Below, one piece after another: positions 32,441-42,781 of a stretch of DNA of 64,000 nucleotides. This DNA comes from Lunularia cruciata (taxonomy: Eukaryota; Streptophyta; Marchantiopsida; Lunulariales; Lunulariaceae), in assembly GCA_948567375.1 (NCBI GenBank), contig OX419756.1, positions 7,569,001-7,633,000 on the forward strand, in the 5' to 3' direction. The translations under genes and the position numbers were made by a program. The notes beneath the pieces are model-generated. The model ran no database searches, was not told where the DNA came from, and saw only the letters and a list, made by a program, of their open reading frames with translations. Positions within the stretch are counted from its first letter, which is position 1; each line of letters begins with the position of its first letter.

Positions 32441-33450
32441 CATCCATAGATGTGGTTGAGAGCAAGTATGAGAAGGGAGAGTGCTCAAACTCCAAGGGTC
32501 TTAATTTGGAGCTTTTGGCACAAGAGAAGAAGAGAGCTCGTTTTGCAGAGGATGTTCACTCTTCTCAAGGATTTACTTCAAGCAAGGATACTCCTATGTC
32601 AACTAGGAGCACTCGCACCTCAACACCATCAACAACAAAGACTCCAAGGAAGAAGTTGGGGATGGAGGACTTCTTGATCTCAAAGCAACAATGGAACTAC
32701 AATGTGTTGGAGGATGTTGGTAGTCACAAGGCTAACATCACAGTGGGCCAATTAATTGCTTTGAACCCTACCTTGAGAAAGGAGCTTAGAGGTGGTTTGA
32801 GTTCTACAAGGAGCAAGAAGAAGAAGAAGGCAAAAGTTCCAGTATCAATGGGGGTGGTGGATGCCAAGCCAACACCATGGGAGGCTTGTGAATATGCCTC
32901 CAAGATTGATGTGAGAGTGAATGGTCACAACATCAAGGATGCATTGGTTGATGGAGGATCAGCAATGAATGCCATGTCAGAAAGGTTGATGAAGAAGTTG
33001 GGTATGATACCCTCAAGACCTTCAACATTTGTGGTGAGCATGGCAAACAAGCAACAAGTTCGACCAGTAGGGGTGATGGATAAGGTGGTAGTTTCAGTTA
33101 TGGGAGTTCAGAATCTCATGACTTTCCAAGTCTTGAAGGATTCAAGCTATGACTTACTTCTTGGGAGGCCATGGTTGAGAGCAGCACGCACAACTGATCG
33201 ATGGCACAAAGGGTACTTGAGGATTGGGCCATCAAACCATAGAGTCACTGTTCCTGTGACTAACACCACCAACACTTCACATTCAGATACCCCATCTTCT
33301 GATTATTGGGAATCAGATTCTGAAGAAGGAGCTTCAGGTGTGGACACAAGCATAGAAGAGGAGACTTCCACGGAGGAGGATGAATCTGAATCTGATTCAG
33401 ATGTGTATCCTTTGTGTGCTATGGATTTTGCACCTAAGCCAGAGGTTTAG
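32290..33450 (+). CDS. pro: C protease region (GGS-type aspartic protease)
   Basis: Open in the -1 frame relative to gag, overlapping it by 150 bp. No ATG is needed if it is reached by frameshifting. A variable basic N-terminal part (about residues 1-170) precedes the protease core. The active-site segment ALVDGGSAMNAMS has Asp-Gly-Gly, as found in several plant gypsy lineages instead of Asp-Ser/Thr-Gly. The flap and C-terminal part include DLLLGRPWLRA. The tail is very acidic and Ser-rich (SDSEEGASGVD, then EEDESESDSD). It ends at TAG 33448-33450, but the same frame continues into RT. Confidence 0.8.
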   Translation: MFWLWRKRPYPKELPKFHLPWRKGYEGANRGKEGGSETQVAPNPNKGKGIASIDVVESKYEKGECSNSKGLNLELLAQEKKRARFAEDVHSSQGFTSSKDTPMSTRSTRTSTPSTTKTPRKKLGMEDFLISKQQWNYNVLEDVGSHKANITVGQLIALNPTLRKELRGGLSSTRSKKKKKAKVPVSMGVVDAKPTPWEACEYASKIDVRVNGHNIKDALVDGGSAMNAMSERLMKKLGMIPSRPSTFVVSMANKQQVRPVGVMDKVVVSVMGVQNLMTFQVLKDSSYDLLLGRPWLRAARTTDRWHKGYLRIGPSNHRVTVPVTNTTNTSHSDTPSSDYWESDSEEGASGVDTSIEEETSTEEDESESDSDVYPLCAMDFAPKPEV

Positions 33451-35613
33451 AAGGACCCAGATAAATCACCATTGACACTTGAGGAGGTAGAGAGAAGGTT
33501 ATCTACCCTCAAGTATGGCCCAAATGTTACCAAAGAGGAGAAGGTGAGATTTGAGGAGATTTTCCGCAAGTTCATCCATGTGTTTGCTTTTAGTTACAAG
33601 GATTTGAAGGAAGTCACCTTGGAGGAGCACAAGATAGAGGTGGAGTCACATGCAAGACCAATCCGCCAAAAGCAACGTCGCATTAGCCCACCAATATCTT
33701 TGGTTGTGAAGGAGGAGATTGATAAGCTCAAGGAGGCTGGATTTATCTTTGAGGTGGAGAATTCAGAATGGGTGTCTCCAATTGTCATTGTGAAGAAAAA
33801 GAATGGCAAGCTTCGGGTATGTGTGGATTACAAGAAGCTCAATGCTGTTACCAAGAAGGACTACTACCCATTGCCATTCATTGATGAGATCTTGGAGGAG
33901 GTTGCAGGTCATGAGAGGTATAGTTTTGGAGATGGTTATAGTGGATATAACCAAATCAAGATTGCACCAGAGCATCAACAACTCACCACATTCACCACAC
34001 CTTGGGGAACTTACGCTTTCAAGGTCATGCCTTTTGGGCTTTGCAATGCTCCAGCCACATTCCAACGGTTCATGAACAAGGTATTTGAACCTTTCATTGG
34101 GAAATTTGTGAGAGATTTCATTGATGACTTTTGTGTCTATGGGAGCAAGGAGGAGCACTTTGAGCACCTAATCAAAGTCTTGCAACGCTTGGATGAGGAA
34201 AATGCATCACTCAACCCAGAGAAGTGCATTTTTGGATGTGAAGAAGGTCTACTTTTGGGGCATATCATCTCCAAGGATGGAATAGCAGTTGATCCTGAGA
34301 AGGTGAGGAAAATCTCAAACCTTCCATTCCCTTCAAGCTTGACAAAGTTACGCCAATTCTTGGGGATGGTTGGGTACTATAGGAGGTTCATCTTCTCATT
34401 TTCCAACAAGGCTTATGCATTGACCATCTACATGAAGAAGGGTGTAGATTACATGGTGATTTTGGAAGACAAGGAGGCTCTCAAAGCTTTTGAGGAGCTC
34501 AAGCAATCCCTTGTTGTAGCTCCAATTCTTGCTAAACCTGATTGGAGTAAACCTTTCATCCTCTACACTGATGCTTCTAATGTAGCTATAGGATGCACTC
34601 TTAGTCAATTAGACCAAGATGGGCATGATCATCCAATAGCTTATGCTAGTAGGCAGATGGTTTCAGCAGAGAAGAACTACTCTATCATGGAGAGAGAAGG
34701 GTTGGTAGTGATCTTTGGTCTCAAGAAGTTTAGACACTACTTGATTGGAGGGAAAGCCACCATTGTCACGGATCAAAAGGCTTTGAAGTACATCTTCAAC
34801 AAGCCTAATGTTGAAGGGAGACTAGCAAGGTGGATGATACTCTTGTCTGAGTATGACTACACCATTGAAGATAGGCCAGGAAAGAAACATGCAAATGCTG
34901 ATTTATTATCTAGAGCCTATGATCATGATGGAGATGAGCCAGTGGATGATTCCTTCCCGGATGAGGAGCTCATGACAATCTCAGTCACTCAAGAGGTTCC
35001 AATGGAGTACAAGGAGATTGTGGATTTTGTGACAAAAGGTAACTATCCAGAAGGGATGCATGCTAGGGAGAGGAAGGCCCTTGCAGCAAGATCTAGACCT
35101 TACACAATGGTGGAGGATAGTCTTTTTCACCAAGGAGCAGATGGTCTACTTCGAAGAGCAGTGGGTAAGGAAGAGTCTATCCTACTCATAAAGGAGTTTC
35201 ATGAAGGTTTAGTATGTGGAGGACACTTTGCAGGAAAGGTGACTGCTTTCAAGATTCTAGATGCAAGTTACCATTGGAGAGGGATTTTCAAGGATTGTCT
35301 TGATTATTGCAAAACTTGTCATGTTTGTCAAGCTTTTGCTAGAAAGTCTACATCCACTCCACCACTTAGATCAATTCCATTGTTAGGACCTTTTGAGAAG
35401 TGGGGAATTGATTTTGTAGGTCCTCTCAATAGAACCCCAAGGAACAATCGGTACATTGTGGTAGTTACTGATTACCTTACCAAGTGGGTTGAGGCTAGAC
35501 CATTGAGGGACAAGAATGAAGATGAAGTGGGTAGATTTCTTTATGAACGCATTATCACTAAGTTTGGATGCCCTTTGGAGTTGGTTTCTGCTAGAGGAGG
35601 AGAGTTTACATGA
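33451..35613 (+). CDS. pol: C RT, RNase H and N-terminal integrase
   Basis: In frame with the protease after the TAG. RT: SEWVSPIVIVKKKNGKLRVC, then DGYSGYNQIKIAP, then PFGLCNAPATFQRFM, with catalytic Phe-Ile-Asp-Asp at 34117-34128. RNase H: LYTDASNVAIGCTLSQ, an EREGLVV block and TDQKALKYIFN, ending ADLLSRAYD. Integrase zinc region: HEGLVCGGHFAGK ... CKTCHVCQ. First catalytic Asp in WGIDFVGPL. The block that should carry the second Asp reads VSARGGEF, with Ala in place of Asp, and TGA at 35611-35613 stops the frame. RT and RNase H look intact; integrase activity from this copy is not expected. Confidence 0.88.
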   Translation, partial: KDPDKSPLTLEEVERRLSTLKYGPNVTKEEKVRFEEIFRKFIHVFAFSYKDLKEVTLEEHKIEVESHARPIRQKQRRISPPISLVVKEEIDKLKEAGFIFEVENSEWVSPIVIVKKKNGKLRVCVDYKKLNAVTKKDYYPLPFIDEILEEVAGHERYSFGDGYSGYNQIKIAPEHQQLTTFTTPWGTYAFKVMPFGLCNAPATFQRFMNKVFEPFIGKFVRDFIDDFCVYGSKEEHFEHLIKVLQRLDEENASLNPEKCIFGCEEGLLLGHIISKDGIAVDPEKVRKISNLPFPSSLTKLRQFLGMVGYYRRFIFSFSNKAYALTIYMKKGVDYMVILEDKEALKAFEELKQSLVVAPILAKPDWSKPFILYTDASNVAIGCTLSQLDQDGHDHPIAYASRQMVSAEKNYSIMEREGLVVIFGLKKFRHYLIGGKATIVTDQKALKYIFNKPNVEGRLARWMILLSEYDYTIEDRPGKKHANADLLSRAYDHDGDEPVDDSFPDEELMTISVTQEVPMEYKEIVDFVTKGNYPEGMHARERKALAARSRPYTMVEDSLFHQGADGLLRRAVGKEESILLIKEFHEGLVCGGHFAGKVTAFKILDASYHWRGIFKDCLDYCKTCHVCQAFARKSTSTPPLRSIPLLGPFEKWGIDFVGPLNRTPRNNRYIVVVTDYLTKWVEARPLRDKNEDEVGRFLYERIITKFGCPLELVSARGGEFT

Positions 35614-36273
35614 AGCATTACTACAGCCATGCTACGACATTTCTCTATCACACATAGAGTAACTACATCCTATAAGCCAAATTCCAATGGCTTGGAAGAG
35701 AGAACCAATCAGACCTTGTGCATGATGTTGGCCAAAGATGCAGAAATGGAGGGGGCTAAACATCATTGGGACAAGAGGATTCATGCAGTTTTGTGGGAGT
35801 ATAGGACAACCATGAAAACTTCCACTGGATATTCTCCATTTCAATTGGTGTATGGTATTGAGTCTACCTTACCTATTCACTTTGATCTTCCTACCTTCCA
35901 AAGCATTCATAGGAGATTGAAGAAAGCACAAGGAGGTGATGCAAAGAAGTCAAGGAAGGATCAACTCATGGAGTTGGAAGAGGCAAGAGCAGTTGCTATG
36001 GTTCGAGTGGAGCAAGCCCAAAGGAAACAAAAGGAGAGCTATGATAAGAGGCAAGACAAGAAGAAGGTGGAGCCTTTCAAAGAAGGTGATTGGGTAATGT
36101 TTTTTGATTCCATTCGATTCAAGAGAGTGCAAAAGAAGTTTTTGCCTAAGTACTTTGGACCTTTCATAGTGGAGAAGGTGTGGGGCAATTACACCTATGA
36201 TCTCAAGGAGTTGGGAGGAAGATACTTTGATAGGATTAACCATGATAAGTTGAAGATGTACCATAGAAGGTAG
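35614..36273 (+). pseudogene. int: C integrase C-terminal part, after the TGA
   Basis: Continues in the same frame as the preceding segment. The third catalytic residue, Glu, lies in SYKPNSNGLEERTNQTL. A helical EARAVAMVRVEQAQRKQKES segment follows, then a GPF-type small domain (LPKYFGPFIVEKVWGNYTYDL). It ends at TAG 36271-36273 with KMYHRR and has no chromodomain. The only inactivating changes seen in this otherwise young integrase are the TGA and the missing second Asp upstream. Confidence 0.82.
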
Positions 36274-36308
36274 AGAGACCTTCACTTTGAGGACAAAGTG
36301 AAAACTTA

Positions 36309-36321
36309 GTCCGGGGGTAAA
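36309..36321 (+). promoter_or_regulatory. C polypurine tract
   Basis: GTCCGGGGGTAAA immediately before the 3' LTR start TGTAACACCC. It is the expected primer for plus-strand synthesis. Confidence 0.7.
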
Positions 36322-36994
36322 TGTAACACCCATTTGTGCATGTGTGTGGTATTGTGATATTTAGCTTGGTATTACAAGTACTTAAGAGATATTATTTATA
36401 TAGAGATAAATGATGGTTCTATATTAGTCATGGTTAGCTAAAGTTAGTCATAGTTAAGATAGATGGGACCTTACTTTAGAGGAAGTAGAAAAGATGAGCA
36501 CCACTATTTTGGATTTTAGTGTGTTGACTTGGTATTATTCCTAGGTGTTTGGCTTTGGGGAAAGAGTTGAGAACTCTTGGGCCCGCAAGCCTTTTTTTTT
36601 GGATTCTTCTTTAGTCCAAGGATAGCCCATGTGAAGGAATCCTTGCTTTAGTGGTTGGGTCAAGATAAGGGGAATATGCCCATGTGAATGGATATTCCTT
36701 TCTATTTTTTGACTTTACTTGACTTTTAGTCTAGTAACTTGAGTTACTCGGTAATTAGTAACTTTGGTACGTAACTATTTCACAAGTATATAAACAAGGG
36801 GTGAGGAGGTACTCATCATCCTTTCATTTGCAACTATCTCTCTCATTGAGTTCTCTAGTGAGCAATGTCTTGAGTCTTGGAGTGTTAGCCTTGGAGGAGT
36901 ATGATGGAGTTGGGGTTCCTTGCCTTCTTAGTCCATGGTGCGCTACCATAATAGCCATCAGAGGTTCATCTTGAGTGAGAGACAGGCCGGCTCA
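36322..36994 (+). repeat. C 3' LTR
   Basis: 673 bp, nearly identical to 29205-29879. Differences seen are a shorter T/G run, one missing base in GAGTTACT(A)CGG, and two transitions near the end. Confidence 0.92.
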
Positions 36995-37741
36995 TAGGAC
37001 CAGTTGGCTAAGGCACCAGTCTAGGAACAAGAGATCTAGGGGTCAAACCCTGTTGCATATAATCTAGCAGGAAAGGCAGATTTTGCCAACCAATGACCAA
37101 GATCTACTCTAAACTAGCTGGCCCTTGTAGGCCTTCGTAGCCTCTCATAGCCCATAGCCTTATGCCTTGAAGCCTCTAAACACCCAAATGAGGCCTTTCT
37201 TGTTGCCACTTCAAACCTCCTCCAAAATTGGTGAAACTTCTCCAAATCTGCAAAAGTCCTCCAAACTAGCAAAACTCCTCCAAATCTGGCCAAAATCTGA
37301 CATAAATCCCAACCAAAATCTGACATAAAATCTAACGTTAACCCTAAAGATGGCTGTCCATCAAATCCTCCGCTAACTTTCTACTCGAGCTAAATTGACA
37401 ACACGAGTTTTTCCAAATCACAAATTCATGAGAAGAGCTTCCCAACTCCACCTTCAATTTGACTTTTTGAGCCCAAATTGCAGCAAATTGGTCATGCCTT
37501 CACCTCTTGAGCTCAAAATCACAACCACTGCTCGAAATTTGCTCCTTCTTTGCTCAAAATTTGGCCAACGCTTTCGCACACCGTCCGCCTAATTGCCAAA
37601 TCTGCATCAATTGAACAAGCTTCTGCACACTAGGGAAACACTGAACTTGAATTGAGCTACCAACAATCCACCAAGCTTGGAGATACCACCAACACTCAAA
37701 GTTCTTGCACCCAATTTCCCCCTGACTTCACTTCTCTGATG
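36995..37741 (-). other. B2 leader, repeat-proximal part
   Basis: Continuation of the B2 leader right of C, homologous to B1 6672-7120 and to B3 53996-54600. It contains the GGCTATGAGAGGCTACGAAG segment that became an inverted repeat in B3. No coding frame is supported. Confidence 0.7.
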
Positions 37742-38190
37742 TAATCAGATTGCTTACCACTCTCAACTCAACTCAACTCAGATCAGTACTTGATCTATCA
37801 CTCTATAAACTGCCAACAACTGGGCACTAATTATAGTCAAGCCACACCCACTCAAACATAGAGAATCCAGGTGATGCTTGCCAGCCTCTGTCCACCATAG
37901 CCAGGAACTTGAAGGCTCAACATCAGAGAAGTGAGCTCTCTAGAGCTCACTTCAAAACTATACTCCCTGGACTCAAGCTAGCACTGATACCCTTACGGTC
38001 CCGCTGACGGCACACTTAACGGTGCGAATGGTGCAAAGTGACGGTGGGCCCCACCGTGAAGTCAATACCCCGAACATGAAATCTGACCGTCGGAAAGTAG
38101 TCTTTGAGAAACTGCTAGAATAACTCTAACTACTATCACTGGAACTCTAATGTCCGAGCATCTAGATGCGGCACTACAAATGGCATGACA
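37742..38190 (-). repeat. B2 5' terminal repeat (core only)
   Basis: 449 bp. On the minus strand it starts TGTCATGCCATTTGTAGTG and ends AATCTGATTA, followed by CATCAGAGAAG. As in B1, no R segment is present at this end. Confidence 0.85.
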
Positions 38191-38464
38191 AGACAAATAG
38201 GGGGTGGGGGGTAGGAGGTAGGAGAGGGAATGAAAGATGAAAGGAGGGCCAGTTTTTCTATTTTCAAGGCTTAATTCATCCATTTAGGCCTCCAAAATTG
38301 GCTCTAAAGTTTTAAGGGTGTTTTTTGGCCTTTGCCCTATTAGTTGAAGTACTCTTTTGGTGACAACTCTATCTAATCTACTTAGTCCATCATATATAAA
38401 ATCCTTTTGGATATTACCAAGCCATTTCCACCTTTAGACAGTATGTATAGCTAATGGTATTACA
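38191..38464 (-). repeat. Family D LTR, 5' part (minus strand)
   Basis: The reverse complement starts TGTAATACCATTAG and matches the first half of the D LTR at 3604-4190, including ATGATGGACTAAGTAGATTA and TTTTGGAGGCCTAAATGG. It joins with 20233-20565 on the other side of B2. Confidence 0.8.
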
Positions 38465-41400
38465 AGAAGTAGGAGCTTCATCAACTATGAAAGTACTCCT
38501 ACCAAATGTATGATGAAGTGGATCTCCTCCAAAACTTGGGTGGTGGTGGTGATTTTACTTGCTTTTCCTTCTCCTTTTAGGTGTAGTTTTAGGAGAAGTA
38601 GCATCAACTTCAACTTCAACTGGTTCTTGAGCTTCCACTTCTATCTCTACTTAGTTCTCACCTTTAGCTCTTACTTCCTCTTTTGGCCAAATATCATCGT
38701 GAACTTTGGGATGAATTTTGTGGGTTCCTTCCTTGGAGTTAAAGTAGCTCATAAAGCAAGGTTGGAAGGTTATTGGAGATGGTGTAAATTTTCTCCTTGC
38801 TCTCCTTCTTCTTCTTTTGCTACAATTGCATACTTGTCTAGTAGGAGCTGATTGAGCATCCTTGTATTGCTCTCCTCTTCTTTTGATGTTGCAAACCATT
38901 GTAATGTGAATGATCATTCTTCTTATTTTACCTCTTGATCTTCTTCTCTGGTTTCTTCCCTCAAAGCTACTTCTTCATCTTTGTCCAAAGTTACATCAAT
39001 AATTTGTGGATTTCTTCTAGCCTTCTTGTTTGCTAAGATGAAGGTTTTCTTTGGAGAAGGAGCGTGCTTCTTCATCATCTTTGTGAAGGGGAAAAAATTT
39101 CATGTCTTTGTATACTCCATATCTGCTTCTCAATACTTCTTGATCATCAACTTCCCTTTGGCTTGGGAAGCAAAGTACCACATGGGAGGGTAATGACCAA
39201 GGAACCACTTCCATTCTTCATTGTTCAATAGGTTGAGACCCATGTAAAAGTGAATAACAAAAGTTGATAGGTAAGTAGCTCTACTATCTTCTACAAAGTC
39301 ATAATGGATGGAGCTTACATGCAAGTAAAATTTGTTTGCCTAGTTCACTAGTTCTCTTGCATACATGTAATGAAAGAAGATTGCTAGGCTATTTGTTAGA
39401 TAAGTTGTTTGTTTGTGCTACAGCAACTTCATAATGGCTTCTAAAATTTCTCTTTGGGCTGGATCCTTGCAAAACTCTCCAACCATTGTTCTTGTTTTGC
39501 TTCTCCTTGAAAGTGGCCTTGATTTTGTCAATCAAGTACACTTTTGAGTACTAGGTGTTGATGGTCATAGCACTTGATGGCAATACATCTAGTCCTAGTA
39601 CATACTTTTGGTGCTCCTTGGTCCAACAATAGAGGTTTCCTCTCAAATCCCTATTGTTTCTCTTCCTTCTCCTTATGTTTTGTAAATGATCTTAAAGTAA
39701 CTCAAATTCCAATCCTAAAGCAAGAACCCCAAGTGCTTTCTATTTATTACCTCTCTTCTACAATACACATTTGTTCTTTAAGTGGAATGATGGCTTGGAA
39801 GGGCTTCGTCATTGGCTTTTGAACAAACACAATCTTTAGTCTCAAGGATGTTGGAAGAATGTAGGCAAATGTGGGTTGGTTGGAAAGTAGAAATATACAA
39901 GAGCCAGAACTTCTTAAAGGAATTTGGTTGTGGCTAAGATTGAAGACAAAGTATTTGTTTATGAAAGTGGAATTGACTATCACCCACTTTGGTTTATAGG
40001 CAAGATCTTTAGTCTTTTAGTGAATCAGGAGTGGTTAGATACTCCTTCTCCCCACACATCACATATTTGGTGCAGAGTAACTCTCCACACATGAAAACTA
40101 TTTGTTTCAATAGTCTCACTTGCCAATGCAAGGACTTTGCCAAAATGCCAAAATTCTCTCATAAATGAAACCACCATTCTTGAATATAAAACAATTTTTT
40201 TCAACCAAGAGGTAGCATATTCAAATAGGTATACAATGCTTGATGGTTAGCATGTCTAAGCTAAAGTGCTTATGGAGCAAAGTTCTTTTGGTACAAACAT
40301 GTTTTGGCTGAAGTCTCTTTGTGCCAAAGCTACATAGCTTTGACCAATCTTTGGGTTCATGTCAAATGTGGCATTCTTCCATAAATAAGCCTTCAACTTT
40401 GGACTCTCTTACTTATGTTGTTGGAGTAGATAAACAAAACCTCTTAGTTGAAGGATTCTTCAACTAAGAACTTTTGTTCCTAAACATTAAATTAAGCTGC
40501 TTTATCTTTACAAAAAAGGTGAATTAATAAAAAATTAAATTTTTAAAAAATGTGTGTACCGTATCACCCCAAAGATCCTTTCACTCCAAAGGTTGAGAAC
40601 TACTCTTCTCCAAAAACATAACTATAAAGGTGTCATTGCATTGGTTGAATGTCTTTGCCTTTTGATTCCATGATACTATCAATGCTCCAAATTAGACCCA
40701 ACCACTCAATACATTGATCCACTCCTTTATTTCTCCATACAATAGAACACTTGTGATCCTATTTCAAAATCCCTCACCTTTACTTGACATAGATACTCAC
40801 CAACACTCAAAATGAAAGAATAAAATGACAAAGGACTTAGAGTCTGTTTTAATAAACTTCAATTGGAACAAAATTGAAGCCTAAAATTCATTTTATGCTT
40901 TGCCTCAAAGAGATCCAACAATTAAGTGGATGTATAGAAATCTTATGATTCTATCTACATTGTCTACTAAAGTTTCCAATCATATCTTATCCTAATCACA
41001 TGCATGTTAATTAGGTGACTTATATGTGTTAAGGAACGTGTTAGATTATCCCCAAAGATAATTTGAAATTTACATTTCTTTGGACTTACAACTCCAAAGA
41101 ATTATACAACCTGAAGGCACTCTTCTTCAAAGGTATTTACAACTATGAAGGTCTTTGAATAAATTCCTACTCTCAAGGTTCTATAGCTATGAAGAGCTTC
41201 TTTCCATGAAGTATGCTTGGCATAAAGTTTCTAATATAAAGGACTACCTTTGCCTTTAAAATTCTGAAATAAGAGTTTAGTTTACTTCATTTGTCTAGCT
41301 TTCAAAAACATATGGGTATCAAAAATTTCTGTAAACTTCCTATCCAAGTGCTACCTAGGCCTAAAAATCAATTGATATACCTTTTCTTCTCTTCTAGCTT

Positions 41401-42355
41401 CTAGACATGCAATTGAAGTTAATCTAGTTTGCTTTTGTTGCTCTCCCTTGTCCTACTTTGCTTTTATTGCTCTCCCTACAATGTGATCTTTGGCCTCTTC
41501 TAGCTGCTTGATGGCTATCCTCTAAGTGCTAGTTCAAGATCATCACTTCTTCCTTTAAATCTTCTAACATTCAAGATTGATCAAACTCCTTCTCATCTCT
41601 TTCCTTTCTTCAACTCTTTGGTTAGGTTCTTCAATTGGGTTGCCACCTCCTTGCAATAATTGGACATTTATAGCTCCAAAATTACTTCTTGGATTTTGGA
41701 ATCTCTAACTTGCCCTAAATGCTTACCACTTCTTCATCTTAGGTGTTAAGTTGGTCTTTGTACTCAAGTTGCTTTTGATTCTATTTTAGCTAAAGGGTTC
41801 TCAATTCTCCTTGCAACTTTGTGATTTCATGTTTGTATTGGTACAATCCACTACAAAGGAAGTGTTTGGCTATTTTACCTCTTGGTTTTCCTATATAAGT
41901 CATTTACCTTCCTTGCTTTTTGCTTGTACAAGTTCCTCATCTTTGCTATTTTTTCCTTTGATTGGTCCTCCTTTGCATTCAAAGCGTAGATTACCTTATG
42001 AAGTTTTTTAATCAAGGTTTTATAATCCACCACATTGGGATATACTTCTTGGTACTTGGCTTAGAGTAGTTCCATTAGTTGTAGAGTTGCTTCCACCCAA
42101 TGAATGATGGGATGTGCTCCTTCTTGCACAAGCACTTGGGTTTCTTGAGCCAACCTTCTCCTACTTTGACATGCACCTCCAATAGAGAGTCTTTGCTTTC
42201 TTCTTCCACTTCCACTTCTATTTCTGGCTAATAATATTTGGCTTTTTTGTTGATCTTTGGGCCAAAAGTTCTTCTTTGGTTATTCTTTGGTGTTCAATTG
42301 CTCTTCTTGGTTGGAGCTCGGAAGTACTTTGGGTTGGTGTGATGTTCACCTTGGT
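38465..42355 (-). pseudogene. E: decayed minus-strand coding-like sequence, family unknown
   Basis: No intact gene, but the minus strand keeps long runs of protein-like sequence between stops. From right to left there is a basic segment near 42170-42250, a Lys/Glu/Gln-rich coiled-coil-like stretch (about 41400-42000), and a globular-looking part (for example AYKPKWVIVNSTFINKYFVF at about 39920-40000, and FVIHFYMGLNLLNNEEWKWF near 39200-39260). A Glu/Lys-rich tail lies near 38540-38700. A related copy lies at about 61278-62110. I do not recognise the family; an old Gag-like or host-derived repeat is possible. The right limit is the A2 LTR and the left limit is the D LTR. Confidence 0.45.
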
Positions 42356-42781
42356 TGTAAAAGACCAAATCTGCGGAAAGAAATAGGAGAATGGAAACTC
42401 ACATTGGGACACTTGAATGAGGGAAAACTCCAAATGCCTAGCATGAGCTTTGGCTTTGGTATTTATAGGTAGCATACAAGGCCCTTGAGAAACTTCTCAA
42501 GAAGCTTTCTCAAGCCGCTTTCTTAGAGTGCAAGCCAAGTTAACTAGGAAGCTTCTCAAGAAGCTTCCTTTTAGAAGTTGCTTACTTGGCGTGCAAGCTA
42601 AGCTAGTTGGAAGCTTCTAGAAACTTCCTTCTAGAAGCTACTTACTTGAAGTGCAAGCTAAGCTAGCCGGGAAGCTTCCCAAGAAGCTTCCTAGATACTT
42701 TTGGAATATTCTAGGCTAATTTGTCTTATGTGCTACTTCGTGAGCCCGACTAACTTTGTTGCTAAACTCCATATTGTTACA
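42356..42781 (-). repeat. A2 3' LTR
   Basis: 426 bp; the reverse complement runs from TGTAACAATATGG to GGTCTTTTACA. It is rich in AAGCTT-type repeats. Confidence 0.88.

Larger units (their letters stand above)
29205..36994 (+). mobile_element. C: young Ty3/gypsy element in the B2 leader
   Basis: A 7.79-kb element with LTRs at 29205-29879 and 36322-36994, a tRNA-Asp-like primer site, extra 5' frames, gag, protease, RT, RNase H, integrase and a polypurine tract. It interrupts the B2 leader (GAGGGTGGAC | CAGTTGGCT). The flanks TGGAC and (T)AGGAC are consistent with a 5-bp target duplication with one change. The two LTRs differ at about five positions in some 675 (under 1 percent), so this is the most recent insertion in the window. 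The RT block DFIDDFCVYG, the GGS-type protease and the Asp-type primer site recall the Athila/Tat side of gypsy elements. The integrase has no C-terminal chromodomain. Confidence 0.92.
20566..38190 (-). mobile_element. B2: minus-strand family B element, interrupted by C
   Basis: A second full-length B copy: 17.6 kb, or about 9.8 kb without C (29205-36994). Reading from 38190 downward: core repeat, leader, Gag, protease, methyltransferase, RT, RNase H, integrase, decayed PHD finger, polypurine tract, R, core, R'. It lies inside a D solo LTR. It is the only copy in which Gag, protease and methyltransferase I-VIII can be followed largely in one frame. Nonsense codons are mostly TAG or TGA at positions that are CAG, CAA or TGG in B1 or B3. 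Confidence 0.9.

Noticed and set aside
34396-34608. Minus-strand frames overlapping C pol
   Set aside because: They are shadows of the conserved RT/RNase H frame and carry no domain.
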